Positions 1 to 9,890 of a stretch of DNA of 64,000 bases are shown here, piece by piece. Source of the stretch: Pachyseris speciosa (lineage: Eukaryota > Cnidaria > Anthozoa > Scleractinia > Pachyseridae); assembly GCA_016490735.1 (NCBI GenBank), contig JAEMWC010000273.1:168501-232500 (forward strand), written 5' to 3'. Numbering within the stretch: the stretch's first letter is position 1; every line of letters starts with the position of its first letter. The translations under genes were made by a program, and so were the position numbers. The notes beneath the pieces are model-generated. The model ran no database searches. It saw only the letters and a program-made list of their open reading frames with translations, and had not been told where the DNA came from.

Positions 1-780
1 ACCTAACTGAAGCTGCTTGACAGGATTAATTTCTGGTAAACAAGTCTGGCTAGTGAATCAAACTTGTCACTTAGCCACTGGGCTAGTAAGCTGAAAAGTT
101 AGTCTCACGTCCTGGGTGGAGATGTGGATATGTGGATACAACATTTCTTAACATGGCAAGTTAATTCTATGGCATTCTATTGTGTCAGTTCTATATTGTG
201 TAACTTGATCGTTTGGGTTAAGGGTCCACTGTTTTGCTGTGATGTAACCTGGACATGACATTGACTTGGCTGATGCCCTTGACCCATAATTAATTATGCA
301 AGCAATCTTAATTGCTGCCTGCACAGGATAGCTTTCTAATGCTGTCCTGAATCTCAATCTTGAATCATTTTGCTGTGTCATTGTTTGTTAACAGTTCCCA
401 GGCCCCTAATATGTACAACGTCTCCCTGGGTGACGAGACACATGAATCTAGTAAATTGCCACCAAGGCAAACAAACTGAATTATTACTTACCCAACAAGG
501 TAAATGGACCATGTGAAGGTGAACTGCTTCAACTGTCGAGACGAATGAAGCAAGTAAATACTTGAGTAAGGCGACCAAACAGAATTTATTATACAGGTAA
601 CTTGCCCAGCAAGAGGTTCTGCACTGATGAATACTGGTACTTTCGGTAATTCTGATCATGCTATTATGATATTGGATGGATATATGATGGCCTTGTCTGC
701 GTCGCTTTGCTCCTTGACACAACAGTGTTCCTTGGGTTGTATTTGAGAAATCCTTTATATACTACTCAAGAGCCCAACAA
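1..780. other. no gene recognised
   Basis: Only short open frames without recognisable motifs are present, on either strand. The base composition resembles the intronic and intergenic DNA elsewhere in the window. I see no terminal repeat here that would mark the left end of the neighbouring Polinton-like region. Confidence 0.4.
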
Positions 781-824
781 CCACCACCCCCCAAAATTCC
801 AAGGTACTCAACCATAAACATCAC

Positions 825-1316
825 TTGCGTAAAGGTGGCGGGGAGGTTGCGAGGTGGTTGGGGGGAGGTGGTGGGGGAGGGGGCAACCCAAGGACCACCC
901 ACGCAAGCAAAACAAACCGCGTCCCACCCTATTACAAGAGAGACGAGGGGTTAACTCGATGGAAACCGAACCAGCGCGCGGGGAGAGCAAGCCGGCGGCG
1001 CGCCCTGTTGTACAAACGTCGCCCCACGGTTTCATGGACAACACCAGAGCACAACAGCTGTGGAACTCTGCCTCCCCAAATGCAAGACGCATCGCTCGTT
1101 TTTATGGAAGAGCTCGAGGACACTCTCGCAATCGGAAACACCTCCCCCGATTGGGTTATCAAGCGCGCAATGCCCGCTTTTTACGAACTATTCAACGCTT
1201 ATGTCAACTTTGCATTTGACAACGCAGAGGAGGATCCAAACGAACCAGACTGGGACGCTTGGGAACGCGAAGCAAACAGGTTGGAAGAAGAAAAATATCC
1301 CTCCTGTTTTCCTTAA
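825..1316 (+). CDS. hypothetical protein, possible Polinton accessory gene
   Basis: An open frame of up to 163 codons. Its first part is low-complexity and Gly/Arg-rich and may not be coding. Its last 80 or so residues look like a folded acidic helical protein with several Glu/Asp-rich patches and conserved-looking aromatic residues (for example FYELFNAYVNFAF). A second frame (854-1219) overlaps the first half and also looks plausible from about position 957, so the true gene may be a frameshifted combination. I do not recognise the family. Its place beside the capsid module and its strand, opposite to that module, fit a Polinton early or accessory gene, but that is inference. Confidence 0.35.
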   Translation: MRKGGGEVARWLGGGGGGGGNPRTTHASKTNRVPPYYKRDEGLTRWKPNQRAGRASRRRALLYKRRPTVSWTTPEHNSCGTLPPQMQDASLVFMEELEDTLAIGNTSPDWVIKRAMPAFYELFNAYVNFAFDNAEEDPNEPDWDAWEREANRLEEEKYPSCFP

Positions 1317-1614
1317 CACGAAGACAACGGCTGTCTTGGATGTGATTGATTCAAGTGTTCTTTAAAATTTCCACTGACAATCTGAACACGAACAATGTTC
1401 AGCAATTTTTTTGCATGCCAGTTTGTCTGATATCGTGTAAATGTTTCTGATTCCATCCAACACTTTCCCTTTCTTCCAACTTGAAAGCAACAAAAAAAAT
1501 TAAAATTTTTTCCTTTAATTCCCACGGAAGCCTCCACAAAAAATCCATCACCTTATCTTTTTTTTTTTTGTCGCGCACGTTTAACTAGACTGCGATTGAT
1601 TGTTGTGTTACCAA

Positions 1615-2214
1615 ATGGAACGGTTTATTGAACAAGAGCGACATGAGGGTACATCAATGGCACAGCCTATTGAACAAGTAAGCCCAGTTGGTATACCTGT
1701 GAGAAATTCACAACAAAATTTTCCTGGTAATAATATGGCGACCGAAAAGAGCAGAGAGGAACAATTTGAGTCTTCATTACATGAAAGTTTCAAAAAATTT
1801 ATAGAATATTTTTAAAAAAGCTTTGAAGAAGAAGAGAAAAGAAATGAAAAGGTGTGCGGCATTTTCAAACGCCTTGATGAACCCTTGCCAATACAAAAAA
1901 CAAACTTCCCCGTAGTTCTTAAAGAGTTCACAGAACTGATTTTGCCACATTACGGTTGCGTTTTGTCTTATTTACCCTTTGAAGTTTATGAACCAATTGT
2001 GGATAGATATTTAAGAGACCTAGACGACTACGTCTCAGATTTTATTATTAATGAAAAACTTGATGAAGTTTGGAGTGAAGAAGACCATAAAAACGATGAT
2101 TTATCTAAAAAGTGGCTGATTGAGGCAGAAGCCCAAAACCGCATAAATTATAAAAAGGTGCAGGGGAACCAGTACCCCCAAATTAAAAAACTCCTTAAAT
2201 TACTTAAAAAATAA
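1615..2214 (+). pseudogene. hypothetical protein with an in-frame stop, possible Polinton accessory gene
   Basis: Two open stretches lie in the same frame, separated only by a TAA at 1813-1815. The first starts with ATG at 1615 and gives about 66 codons rich in Gln, Glu and Ser. After the stop the frame continues for about 130 codons: a charged helical stretch (FEEEEKRNEK), a hydrophobic middle segment around 1920-1990, an acidic region, and a Lys-rich tail ending KKLLKLLKK. Because reading continues in register across the stop, I read this as one gene of about 200 residues broken by a point nonsense mutation, though two separate small genes are possible. No family recognised. Confidence 0.45.
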
Positions 2215-2395
2215 TCGTGTCCACGCAATTGAGCAAATGTTTATTAATGTCAAAACAATGATCGCTTTGTTGGTTATTCTCTTCCATTTCGTGCAAGACA
2301 AACTTGCACACCCAATCGTCAGAGAGGTGAAACAAGAAGCCAACTAAATGTTTGTGTGAGGTGCAGTCTTTTGAAGAGAAAAAGTTTTGTTGTAT

Positions 2396-2560
2396 ATGGC
2401 AAAGAGAGACTATATTAACGAGCGTTTTCACGAGTCAACCAAAACGTTATTGGACTTGTGTGATCAAGTAGTTTCTATGTTTCATGTGGAACAGCCAGAG
2501 TTAAACACCCCAACAAAAGAGCTGGTTGTTTTTTTTTTGAGGAGTTTGAAGAGTTTTTGA
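2396..2560 (+). CDS. small hypothetical ORF ending in a poly-T tract
   Basis: ATG at 2396 opens 54 codons with a normal-looking composition, starting MAKRDYINERFHESTKTLL. The end of the frame crosses a run of ten T residues near 2529-2538. One slipped base there would change the basic tail into an acidic, Glu/Phe-rich one, so the natural C terminus is uncertain. It lies on the same strand as the two preceding small frames and may be a third accessory gene of the same element. Function unknown. Confidence 0.3.
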   Translation: MAKRDYINERFHESTKTLLDLCDQVVSMFHVEQPELNTPTKELVVFFLRSLKSF

Positions 2561-2830
2561 GTGATTTTTTTTATTATTTTGTTCACACCTAAATTATAAT
2601 AAAGTGAATTTCACAGAATTGCAAAAATATATCCACGTTTTGGAAGAAGCTATTAATTAATTGAGTTTGTGGGAAAAAATAAAAATTTATTCTACACGAG
2701 ATTGGGTAAAGGTTGATACCCAAAGAGGGGTTCTTGTTGTGAAAGGTTGGTTGAATCGAATAAAAAAGAATAGAGCAGATTGGCGATATTGGAGGTTGAG
2801 AACCCCACAGTATTGAAAGTGGAGATATGT
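2561..2830. other. AT-rich gap between divergent or convergent Polinton genes
   Basis: About 270 bases between the plus-strand small frames and the minus-strand capsid block. The stretch is AT-rich and holds no convincing reading frame. It could contain the 3' ends or polyadenylation signals of both gene sets, which converge here. I see no stable hairpin by eye. Confidence 0.35.
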
Positions 2831-4062
2831 TTAAACTCCTAAACCTAACTTCTCTTTCGTGTTGATAGCATTGCGAGCCAAAGCGTGCCCCCACTGTCTT
2901 TGTTTGCGAGGAACAGCATCTAAAGCTTTCACCATTTTCCTGTCAGCGGCATGCTTGCATTTTATTTCGTCCTCACCATATTTTTTTGCCCGGTGTCCAC
3001 AACTGCTGTAATCTACATCGTGTTGCATCGCAATCGCATCAGTTGCGCCAGTCGGTTTCTGTAACACTTCCAAGATATCACCCGTTTCAGGGTCAAAGCT
3101 CAGCTGATGGTGCAAGGGATTGTAAGGTCCGGTGTAATGGTGGCCGGGGAGGGTCCAACCACCCTTTGGCGCAGGTAATTTCCCAATCAATGCATGAACA
3201 TCCACACCTGTTCCATAGTAGTTGCGCAGGGTTTTTTTGAAAACATCCGCGAAACCGCGGTGTTGGGGGATGGCTTTCCCGAAAGCTTTCAAAAACTGTG
3301 TCAGTTGCGAACTTGGGAACCAGCACACCCTGCGAAACAAACCGGGGGTCAAACAGGCTCCCAATACCTCTTCCATAACCTTTCCATTTTATCCAGGAGC
3401 CATAACTACGGGAGCCTCCTTTGTCTTTGTATTCTTTGTATTGCCGTTTATATTCAGCAACCATTGCCCTCCCCTCCTTTGCAGAAACTTCAGGACCTTT
3501 AAAAAAGTTTGGGATCAGAAATAACACTCCACAATTTCTTAAAATCAACAAAAGGGAAGGGAACAGGAATTCCAGATCCCATCTTATCAAGATCAGGTCT
3601 GTCGGTTTTGTAACGGATGTTTGGCCGTACTTTTGTGGAAAGCTCATCCAACACAGTGCTCCAAACTTTTCGAAACATGGGCTTGCCCTTCTCCACAGCC
3701 CAATCAATTGCCTTTCGTTGGAGCTTGGGATCTCTCATCGCCTCCGACGTATAGTACCGCCCCATTTCCATTCCTTTCTCTGCGAGATACGGAACCCCAT
3801 GGTGAAGAAACAAATCCATAGCAGTACCAGCAATATCTTTACCAATTCCATCTCCCACCTTGAGGTGGGAATAGCCCTCTGCAAGAGAGGGCCCCGCTAG
3901 TTTCCCGACTTTGGTAAGAAGCGCGTTTTTGTTATTCCACAGCTTGCACATTTTACTTTCAACACTGATTCTTCGTCTGTTTTTCGCTGTGACCACTTTT
4001 TCTGACCCAGGAACATTCGGAGTCTTTCGCTTCTCTCTCACACAAAAGACGTCCACCATCAT
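2831..4062 (-). pseudogene. Polinton minor capsid-like protein with phospholipase A2 domain, frameshifted
   Basis: Three minus-strand frames follow one another: 4062-3499, then a middle part around 3490-3340, then 3376-2840. The last carries a PLA2 signature like that of the parvoviral VP1-unique region: a calcium-loop-like LPGHHYTGPYNPL followed about 30 residues later by the catalytic His-Asp in MQHDVDYSSC, then a Cys/Lys-rich helix and a basic tail ending near KEKLGLGV. In parvoviruses such a PLA2 breaches the endosomal membrane. A similar domain occurs in Polinton-type elements and I infer the same role. At least two frameshifts (near 3490-3500 and 3340-3370) stop it from being a single functional protein. 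The active-site dyad itself is still present in the DNA. Confidence 0.75.
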
Positions 4063-4504
4063 GCTATATGCTCAAAATAATTTTTCACAACTCTTTCGTT
4101 GTCGCGCACATTTCTGGAAAACATTCGGAGAATATCCCGATAATCTTTCCCCCGGTTGCGTTGATTTAGAAACAGCAGACAATAGTACCCAAAACGCACA
4201 CTGTCAATCGCTTGTATTTGGTTGTTGTTGCGAAGAAAGGATTCGTTCCCCGTTTTCCACATTTCCTGTTCCCATTACACAGGAGGGTGCTGCCCAAAAA
4301 GTCGAAATACTCCACGTCTTCCCCTTTCCAGTAAGCGACCCAGTGCCTCCCCAAACTACCGAAATCATCCAAATTTAAAATGCAAGGAGAGTGGTCGGGG
4401 GGTTTGGGTTCGTTTCGGGAGAAAATCCCTTTGAGGGGGATGCCAAGATATTCACACCAATTGGTCAGATCAATGTTCGAAAGCGGGACGTCACGGAATT
4501 TCAT
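4059..4504 (-). pseudogene. adenain-like cysteine protease (capsid maturation), frameshifted, catalytic Cys lost
   Basis: The first part, from ATG at 4504, has the N-terminal fold of the Ulp1/adenain (C5) family. It contains the catalytic His in GRHWVAYW and the acidic partner in YFDFLG. A frameshift near 4250 moves the rest to another frame (4262-4059), which contains IDSVRFGYYC. In this family the residue just before GYYC is the nucleophile cysteine. Here it is phenylalanine, encoded TTT, consistent with a TGT to TTT change. The protease would normally process capsid proteins during virion maturation. The frameshift and the missing nucleophile both show it is dead. It lies between the PLA2 protein and the pX-like protein, a usual order in this module. 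Confidence 0.85.
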
Positions 4505-5224
4505 TTTTTTTTCTCCCAATTTTCCCAGCTACCCCAAACAGGCGGCTGGCGATACCACGAAGGCTTTATTTGCATACCTCTTCCCTTTCCTCTTCCTCTT
4601 CCACTTTGTGGAGGTGGTGGAGGAAGTCGTGGCACCGAGCGTCTCGAACGGGACGGGCCCACTTGCATTCCTTTTCCAACGATACTTTTCACAAGGTCGA
4701 TTGCAAGAGGAATCCCGATGGAAGACAGCATCCCCAGAAACCCGCCATACTGCGCACTTCCTCCACCGATAGCCATTCCTTTCCCCACCAAGTGCCTTTC
4801 AATTGCCTTTTTTTGGTCTGGCGACAACATTTGTGTGAGCCGGTAAAGCTCCACTTCTCGAGGGCCATAGCCTCTTCCAAAAATCTTTTTCAAAGCTATG
4901 TCTGCTAAAGTTTTTCCGACAGATTTTACTAACGGCATTGCCAACGGTCGCGCCAAATTGAATAACGTTGAAAAAAGATTGCCGCCACTTTGCGCCATTT
5001 TCGCGATTTGTGTTTTGGTGATCGTGATGTCTGCGCCGCGTCCCTCGCTGGCTGCTTTTTTTTGTGTGGTTGATTTGGGTGGCAGTCAGAAGAAGAGTGT
5101 CATCACGCCCGAGTTGACCTGGTTTGACCCGTAGAGTGACGGAAGTTCGTGTGGTCAAAGTTTTTTGGAGGCTTTGTTTTTGACCATCAGTCAAGGCAAT
5201 CTGGAATGGGTGGTACGTCGCCAT
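4501..5224 (-). pseudogene. pX/pVI-like virion protein, split by a frameshift in an A8 run
   Basis: The N-terminal frame starts at an ATG (5222-5224) and shows the LTDGQK motif and a QLGRDDTLLLTATQINHTKK stretch typical of a small protein found in cnidarian Polintons. After a run of eight A residues (T run at 5056-5063 on the plus strand) the reading moves to the frame of 4998-4501. That frame gives a hydrophobic helical segment (GGFLGMLSSIGIPLAIDLVK) and a Pro/Gly/Arg-rich tail with PPPPP and RGRGKGRG. The hydrophobic Gly-rich centre with a basic tail resembles adenoviral pX/pVI-type core or membrane-lytic proteins; this is inference from composition. The long open stretch in the shifted frame suggests the break is recent, or that slippage on A8 was once used. 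Confidence 0.65.
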
Positions 5225-5266
5225 CGTATACTAAAGAAAAGAATTTCACCCTCCCAAAGGAGGGAG

Positions 5267-6506
5267 TTATGCAACCACCAACTCGTTTCCGATTTGTTTG
5301 ATAATGAATTCTTCCTCATTCAAAAATGCAACGTAAATGAAGTAAACTTGGGCATTTGCCGCCTCATTCAACCGCCAATGGAAAACCATTTGCTTTTCCT
5401 CCCCCGTCATGCTTGGCTTGGTTGAGCGAAGATTGAAGTAGATCACAGAGTAACGTTTGGTGAAGTTGTCGTGGCTCACCTGCGTGCCTTTGTTGACGTC
5501 GTTTCTTCGGAACTTGTATTCGACCAGGTCGCTGTAAATCCGTTCACGGTCCTCTCCATCATAGTCAAGCTGAGGGTAATACACCGATCCATACTGAAGC
5601 TGACAGGTGCTCAATTTCGCCGTGTTAACATCATCCAAGTCAAAGGTGTCGAATTTGTAGGGGTTGTGCGTGCCTGCTGGAAGAAAACGAACACATGTTT
5701 GGCGTTTCGAATGCCGGGAGAGAACGTCCATTGACCAGTTGCTCGACGTTGGGGTTGACTGGTGAACAAGTTCTCTTTCAAGTACTTCCACTGGTTTGGT
5801 TTCAAGAACCTTTCATTGAAAAGTTTTTGACCTTCAGGTGATAGCTGCAGTTTTGGAACCCACAACTGGATTTCTTTGACAACGATTCGCCTCCCAGTGG
5901 CGTTCTGAAAAATCATTCCGTTGTCGCTTTGCAGTTCGATTTCAAAATCCAACATCAACGGGGGAGGAACCTATCCTCCAACTCCTCGAAGAAGGAATAA
6001 TGACTGAGTTGAATCAGAGTTTTGACATTCCCTACCCCACGTGAGCGGATGTGCCGCGCCTTGATTCCGGGATTGGTGGAGGCGTCGCCTATCACGGTCG
6101 TGTTGTCGGTGTCGAGGTACCAAAACTTTCTCTTCGCCACCGTTTGGGCGTAATCGTTGGAGTACTCCAGCAGGGTTTTCACGAAGATGATTTTGTGCAC
6201 TTCGTCAGCTGTATAAAGAGTTTTTCCTGCAGAACTTACAGTCAATTGTTTTATCAGCGAGAAAGACCCATTCACCGGGGCTGATTCTATGTCGTCTGCA
6301 ATATTAGCTCCGTTGGCGAGAGCTTCGAATCGATACTCCACCATGAAATAACCATTGAACCAGTCGCGGACAATGTCACGGTTCGTCACGGAGAATTTAA
6401 TTCCACGTTTTTGCTGGTGTTGGCCATTGGCCGGATTTATGAGCGGGGTGGTGACATTGAAACGCTCATAATCAACTCGTTCCAGAGACTTTGGCGTTCT
6501 GAACAT
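5267..6506 (-). pseudogene. Polinton major capsid protein (double jelly-roll), frameshifted
   Basis: The protein is spread over three successive minus-strand frames: 6506-5955, 5958-about 5670, and about 5690-5267. The first holds the N-terminal part from ATG at 6506, with RDIVRDWFNGYFMVEY and a beta-rich jelly-roll pattern. The last ends with a hydrophobic strand and IIKQIGNELVV, the usual kind of C terminus for this family. Together they cover about 410 residues, roughly the expected size for a Polinton hexon-like capsid protein that forms trimeric capsomers. Frameshifts at about 5957 and in the 5667-5690 region break it. No large internal deletion is evident. Confidence 0.8.
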
Positions 6507-6544
6507 TGTGTTTCAACACAGGTGTATACAATCACGAAAAAATT

Positions 6545-6859
6545 TCAAAGCCGGTTGGCGAGAATTTGAGTCAACTTCCACAATGCATCTTTCCTCGCCT
6601 TTGGGCGGGGCTTCCTTTTCCCACCTTGGGGTGGGGATTTCCCTCGCCCACTCAACAGTTGGCGGATCTGTTTCGCCCCAAGTTCGCTAACTTTCGCGAA
6701 TGTTTTCCTTTCCGCCTTTGGGCGGGAGTTCGCCTGTTTCTTAGCTTGCTGGATGAGAGGTGCAAGGACGTCACGGATCTCACCCGAGCCTTTGTGTTTC
6801 AACCGAAACCGCCCGAAGCGGGGATCGAAGATTTTTGTCCACTCACTCAAACGAGGCAT
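6545..6859 (-). CDS. small basic protein between capsid genes, possible DNA-condensing core protein
   Basis: ATG at 6859 opens 104 codons that are still intact. The protein is strongly basic, with Arg/Lys in nearly every short window (for example KKQANSRPKAERKTFAK and RGKSPPQGGKRKPRPKARK). No membrane segment is visible. Charge and position between the major capsid gene and the penton gene suggest a role in packaging or condensing DNA, similar to adenoviral core proteins, but I know no specific homologue. It is one of the few frames in the module without a visible break, though at this length that could be chance. Confidence 0.5.
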   Translation of the reverse strand: MPRLSEWTKIFDPRFGRFRLKHKGSGEIRDVLAPLIQQAKKQANSRPKAERKTFAKVSELGAKQIRQLLSGRGKSPPQGGKRKPRPKARKDALWKLTQILANRL

Positions 6860-6916
6860 TCGTGTATACCTTCGCAAGAAATTTCCCCTTGTGTGGTGGA
6901 ACCCAAAGGCGAAGCC

Positions 6917-7729
6917 TTAGGCGGCTCCAACATCGCAGATCACGAGAGACAAAGCCACATCGGAGCCGTTGAGGTCCAAAATGTTGTTTGCTCCATCCGA
7001 GATCCGGATTCGCACGCTGTCGAATTGAGTTTTACTGAGGGGGTGAAATTCGAGGTGAAAGGGTTCCTCCTTGAAAGGAAAACTGAAGGGGAGATCCACG
7101 GTGGAAATGCTGTAAAAACATCGGCTGGGACGTTTTGCACATTCCTTAGGACCAAATCACAGTGGATAAAAACCCAATCGACACCTCTCGTGATGTTTGG
7201 GATTCTATCACCAACGAAACTTGTTGAATTTCGCAAGATTTTTTTGTCAAAACCAAGCAGGTCCCCGAACTCACCGACGGAAAGGTCCAGCACGTAGTCC
7301 CCTTTTGCGATTCCGATCATCATCGAAGTATAGATTGAAGATGTGTTCCTTTTCAGCGGCATCCTTATTTACGTACCCCATGTGCGCTTGGATGAAAGAG
7401 GCGAGGTTGGTGTAGTTGTACATCCCGTCGGGTATGGTCAAAGTTTTCCAAGCAGCCTCACCCCTTTTCCGCCATTTCAGCTGGTTGTTGTTGTACTTTG
7501 CCGCCACATTGTGCCAAGAGTAAGTCATTGTGATGAGTTTCTTGAGGGCAATTTTGTATCTCCGGTTGGAGGAGAGTCTGATGCGCTCTGGGAATCTGAT
7601 CACGAAATCGTGGGTTGGTTGGTTGTTCCCCCCGGTTGCAGCTTCGCGAGCCTGGAGTCGAGCAGCAGGTGTCCGTCGTTCATTGTATCTCTTACACAAC
7701 AGTGTTTTAACATTAACGTATGTAATCAT
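6917..7729 (-). pseudogene. Polinton penton-like minor capsid protein, frameshifted
   Basis: ATG at 7729 starts a frame that includes YKIALKKLITMTYSWHNV and a Tyr/Asn-rich stretch, then breaks near 7300. The next part, in the frame of 7362-6940, contains DLSVGEFGDLLGF and VGDRIPNITRGVDWVF. The last part, in the frame of 7099-6917, contains IRISDGANNILDLNGSDVAL. These three blocks occur in this order in the vertex (penton, single jelly-roll) protein of Polintons, which closes the icosahedral capsid. At least two frameshifts (about 7290-7330 and 7090-7110) disable it. It lies directly upstream of the small basic gene in transcription order. Confidence 0.75.
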
Positions 7730-8650
7730 GGACAATTTTCTTCGCTTGCGTCTTGGTCAAGAAGTCGCGACGAATGAGTTCGGTAAGCAGCTTTTCAATG
7801 TCTCGCTGGAGTTTGGTCGATGAATTTCCTGCACGGAGTGAGCCCAACATCACGTACAAATTGTTAATCATTATTTCGAAGTCCGACTGGCGGGTTGCCC
7901 CACTTCCTTCCATCCATTCTTCGTCCCCGACGTCCCAGACATCTTCATCTTCATCATCTTCTATTGCAGGTCTGCGACTCATGACAGCTTCTTCAAAAGG
8001 TGTCATTGGCCTTTGTTTCGGGGTGGAAGGAGGGGTTTTCTTCAACCTTTTTCTCCCCTCTCGAAACTGGCTTTCTGACGATGGAAGTGGTCGGTCAACT
8101 TTTCTTCCAGCGACAATCGCTTCTCTCTGCCTTTTGATGTCCGCTAAAGACCAGCCTTTGTATCTTCCACTCTTCACCTTTTCTTGTCCGCTTCTCTCCA
8201 TTTGTGTAATCATACTGCTGAGCGACCGCAAATCATTCGACTCGTTATATGTCTCGAGAAACTTCGTTGGCTCTGGTTCATCCCAAGTTTGGAGGTGTGT
8301 TTCTTCTTTCTTTTTCAATGGTGAAGGGGGTGGAGGAAATTCGAATTTTTCCTCAACGTCATTGACGTCACTGTCGACAGGCCAGGGAGGCGGGGTTGTG
8401 GCTGGTGTTTCAGCCTCCGGTTGGAAATTCTCTCAGTCAAAGGGGTGGTTTTGGTCGAACTCATCCATTGCGTAGTCTGGCCCAATATCTTCGACTTTTT
8501 TCGCTGGCTGGGTGGCGTCCAAACGTTTTGTGACTGGTTTGAGAAGTGTTTCCCCGGCCGCTTCCCCCAAAGCATCAACGATTTTTTGTTTCTTAAATTT
8601 CTAACGGATTCCTCGTTCTTGTTCTTCGAGCGCGGTTTCTGCCTCTGCAC
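7713..8650 (-). pseudogene. unknown acidic/charged protein of the Polinton module, broken
   Basis: An open frame covers 8318-7713 and gives a hydrophilic protein with an acidic patch (AIEDDEDEDVWDVGDEEW), a Pro/Thr/Lys-rich linker and a helical C terminus (KLLTELIRRDFLTKTQAKKIVHDY). Upstream, on to 8650, coding-like sequence continues in other frames with stops, so the N-terminal half is damaged. The 3' end overlaps the start of the penton gene by a few bases, as in compact viral gene arrays. I do not recognise a family. Position and charge would fit a structural or scaffold protein, which is only inference. Confidence 0.45.
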
Positions 8651-8716
8651 GTTCGCGAAAATTCTTCAGAGACATACACTGTCTGATAGGGTTTTCAGAA
8701 GGGATATATATGGAGA

Positions 8717-9117
8717 ATGAAAATTCCGATCTATGAAACCAGCTCGGTGAAAAAAAATTGTATGCAAGGTCACCCGTCCATGCCTAAGGATATTTTCCGC
8801 ATGTTGATTTGTGGACCAAGTGATTCCGGCAAAACAAACATCCTGCTGCACATGCTTTACAAGCTTTTGGAGTACGACAAGGTTTTGCTTTTTTCGAAGA
8901 ACCTTCACCAGAACAAGTACCAGGAGCTTTTGAAAGATTTTGCGAAAAACATTAATCCCCACATCGGTTACGAAGTTATGGAGGCGTTTGGGAGGATGAC
9001 ATCATTCCTCTCAACGAACTTCCCCTCCCTGAGGATGGGCCTGACAACCAGAAGATTGTGAAAAAAACCAAAACGACATTGTGGAATATTTCGCTGGCGG
9101 CCGTCACCAAGACACCT
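8717..9117 (+). pseudogene. FtsK/HerA-type DNA packaging ATPase, truncated and frameshifted
   Basis: ATG at 8717 opens a frame whose residues 33-43 (CGPSDSGKTN and neighbours) form the Walker A loop, followed by LHMLYKLLEYDKVLLFSKNL, as in Polinton genome-packaging ATPases. Two frameshifts follow: one near 8990 and one in the A run near 9060. The second brings back a stretch with YFAGGRHQDT, a conserved block after Walker B in this family. The Walker B aspartates themselves appear to be deleted. The gene stops abruptly at about 9117, where the polymerase fragment begins on the other strand, so the C-terminal third is missing. The intact protein would pump the genome into the capsid. It is the only module gene on the plus strand. 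Confidence 0.8.
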
Positions 9118-9890
9118 TGACATTTCGATTTGGAAAACACCTTGGATACCCGTGAAATTGACAACTGTGATATTGAAAGACAGTTCTCGACTCCAAATGA
9201 AAGCCATCCACAGAAAACCCAGCTACCCATCCTTCTCCACCATGTCCACACATTGCGTGATGAATATGAATTCCCCGCCGTTGTGATACTCTTTCAATCC
9301 AATTGCTTGCCGCAGAGGATGTACCTTTGTCGTAAATGTAAAAAAATGTTTGTGTGAATCTTTGTTTACAATGAACACACGCATACACTTCTGCAAGTCT
9401 GTCAATGTCTTTTATGAGAAAGGCATGATTTTCATGCACACCAATTGTAAGAACTTTTTTTATCCTTTCTGGTGTATGCCGAATACGGTGCCAAACAATC
9501 CCGTTTGGTGTATTTTCAGGCTCATACACTCGAATACCCAACCACTCATTGAAAGATTTTGATTTGTTGAGATATTGTTCAACTTTACAAGCACAAACAG
9601 AAAGAGAAATTGTCATTAAAAGTATCCATTGCAACCATTGCTCTCCCTTGTGCGGAATGTGCTTTATTTCGCAACCAATCAGGAAGTGGGCCAGTTCCCA
9701 ACGAGGGAGCATTATCAAAAACAACTTTTACATCAACGCTTTCAAAACCATCAAAGCGCCATCTCGTGTTGGGAGTCTCCACATTCACAAGCCCCAACCT
9801 TGTTTCCTCTTTCTGTCGCAACCATGCCTCCGCTTCAAACACCCTTCTGAACCAGGGGGAACCAGCGCAACATACAGTATATAATTTCAT
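9104..9890 (-). pseudogene. protein-primed DNA polymerase B, N-terminal fragment
   Basis: ATG at 9890 begins a frame with a short N-terminal segment containing GPLPDWLRNK, which shifts near 9590 to the frame of 9724-9104. That frame has KVLTIGVHENHAFLIKDIDRL, a Cys-x2-Cys pair (CVHC), and then HIHHAMCGHGGEG and a Cys-Phe-Pro-Asn-Arg-Asn block. This is the region ahead of the exonuclease domain in Polinton polymerases. The second half of the zinc-binding motif after CVHC appears deleted. All of the exonuclease, TPR and palm domains are missing because the fragment ends at the junction with the truncated ATPase gene. The two genes meet tail to tail, which is not a normal Polinton layout and suggests a deletion that joined them. 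Confidence 0.75.

Noticed and set aside
2831..6506. True adenovirus or parvovirus integration
   Set aside because: The adenain, PLA2 and capsid features occur together with a PolB and a HerA-type ATPase in the typical Polinton arrangement. No adenoviral hexon or parvoviral NS1 features were seen.
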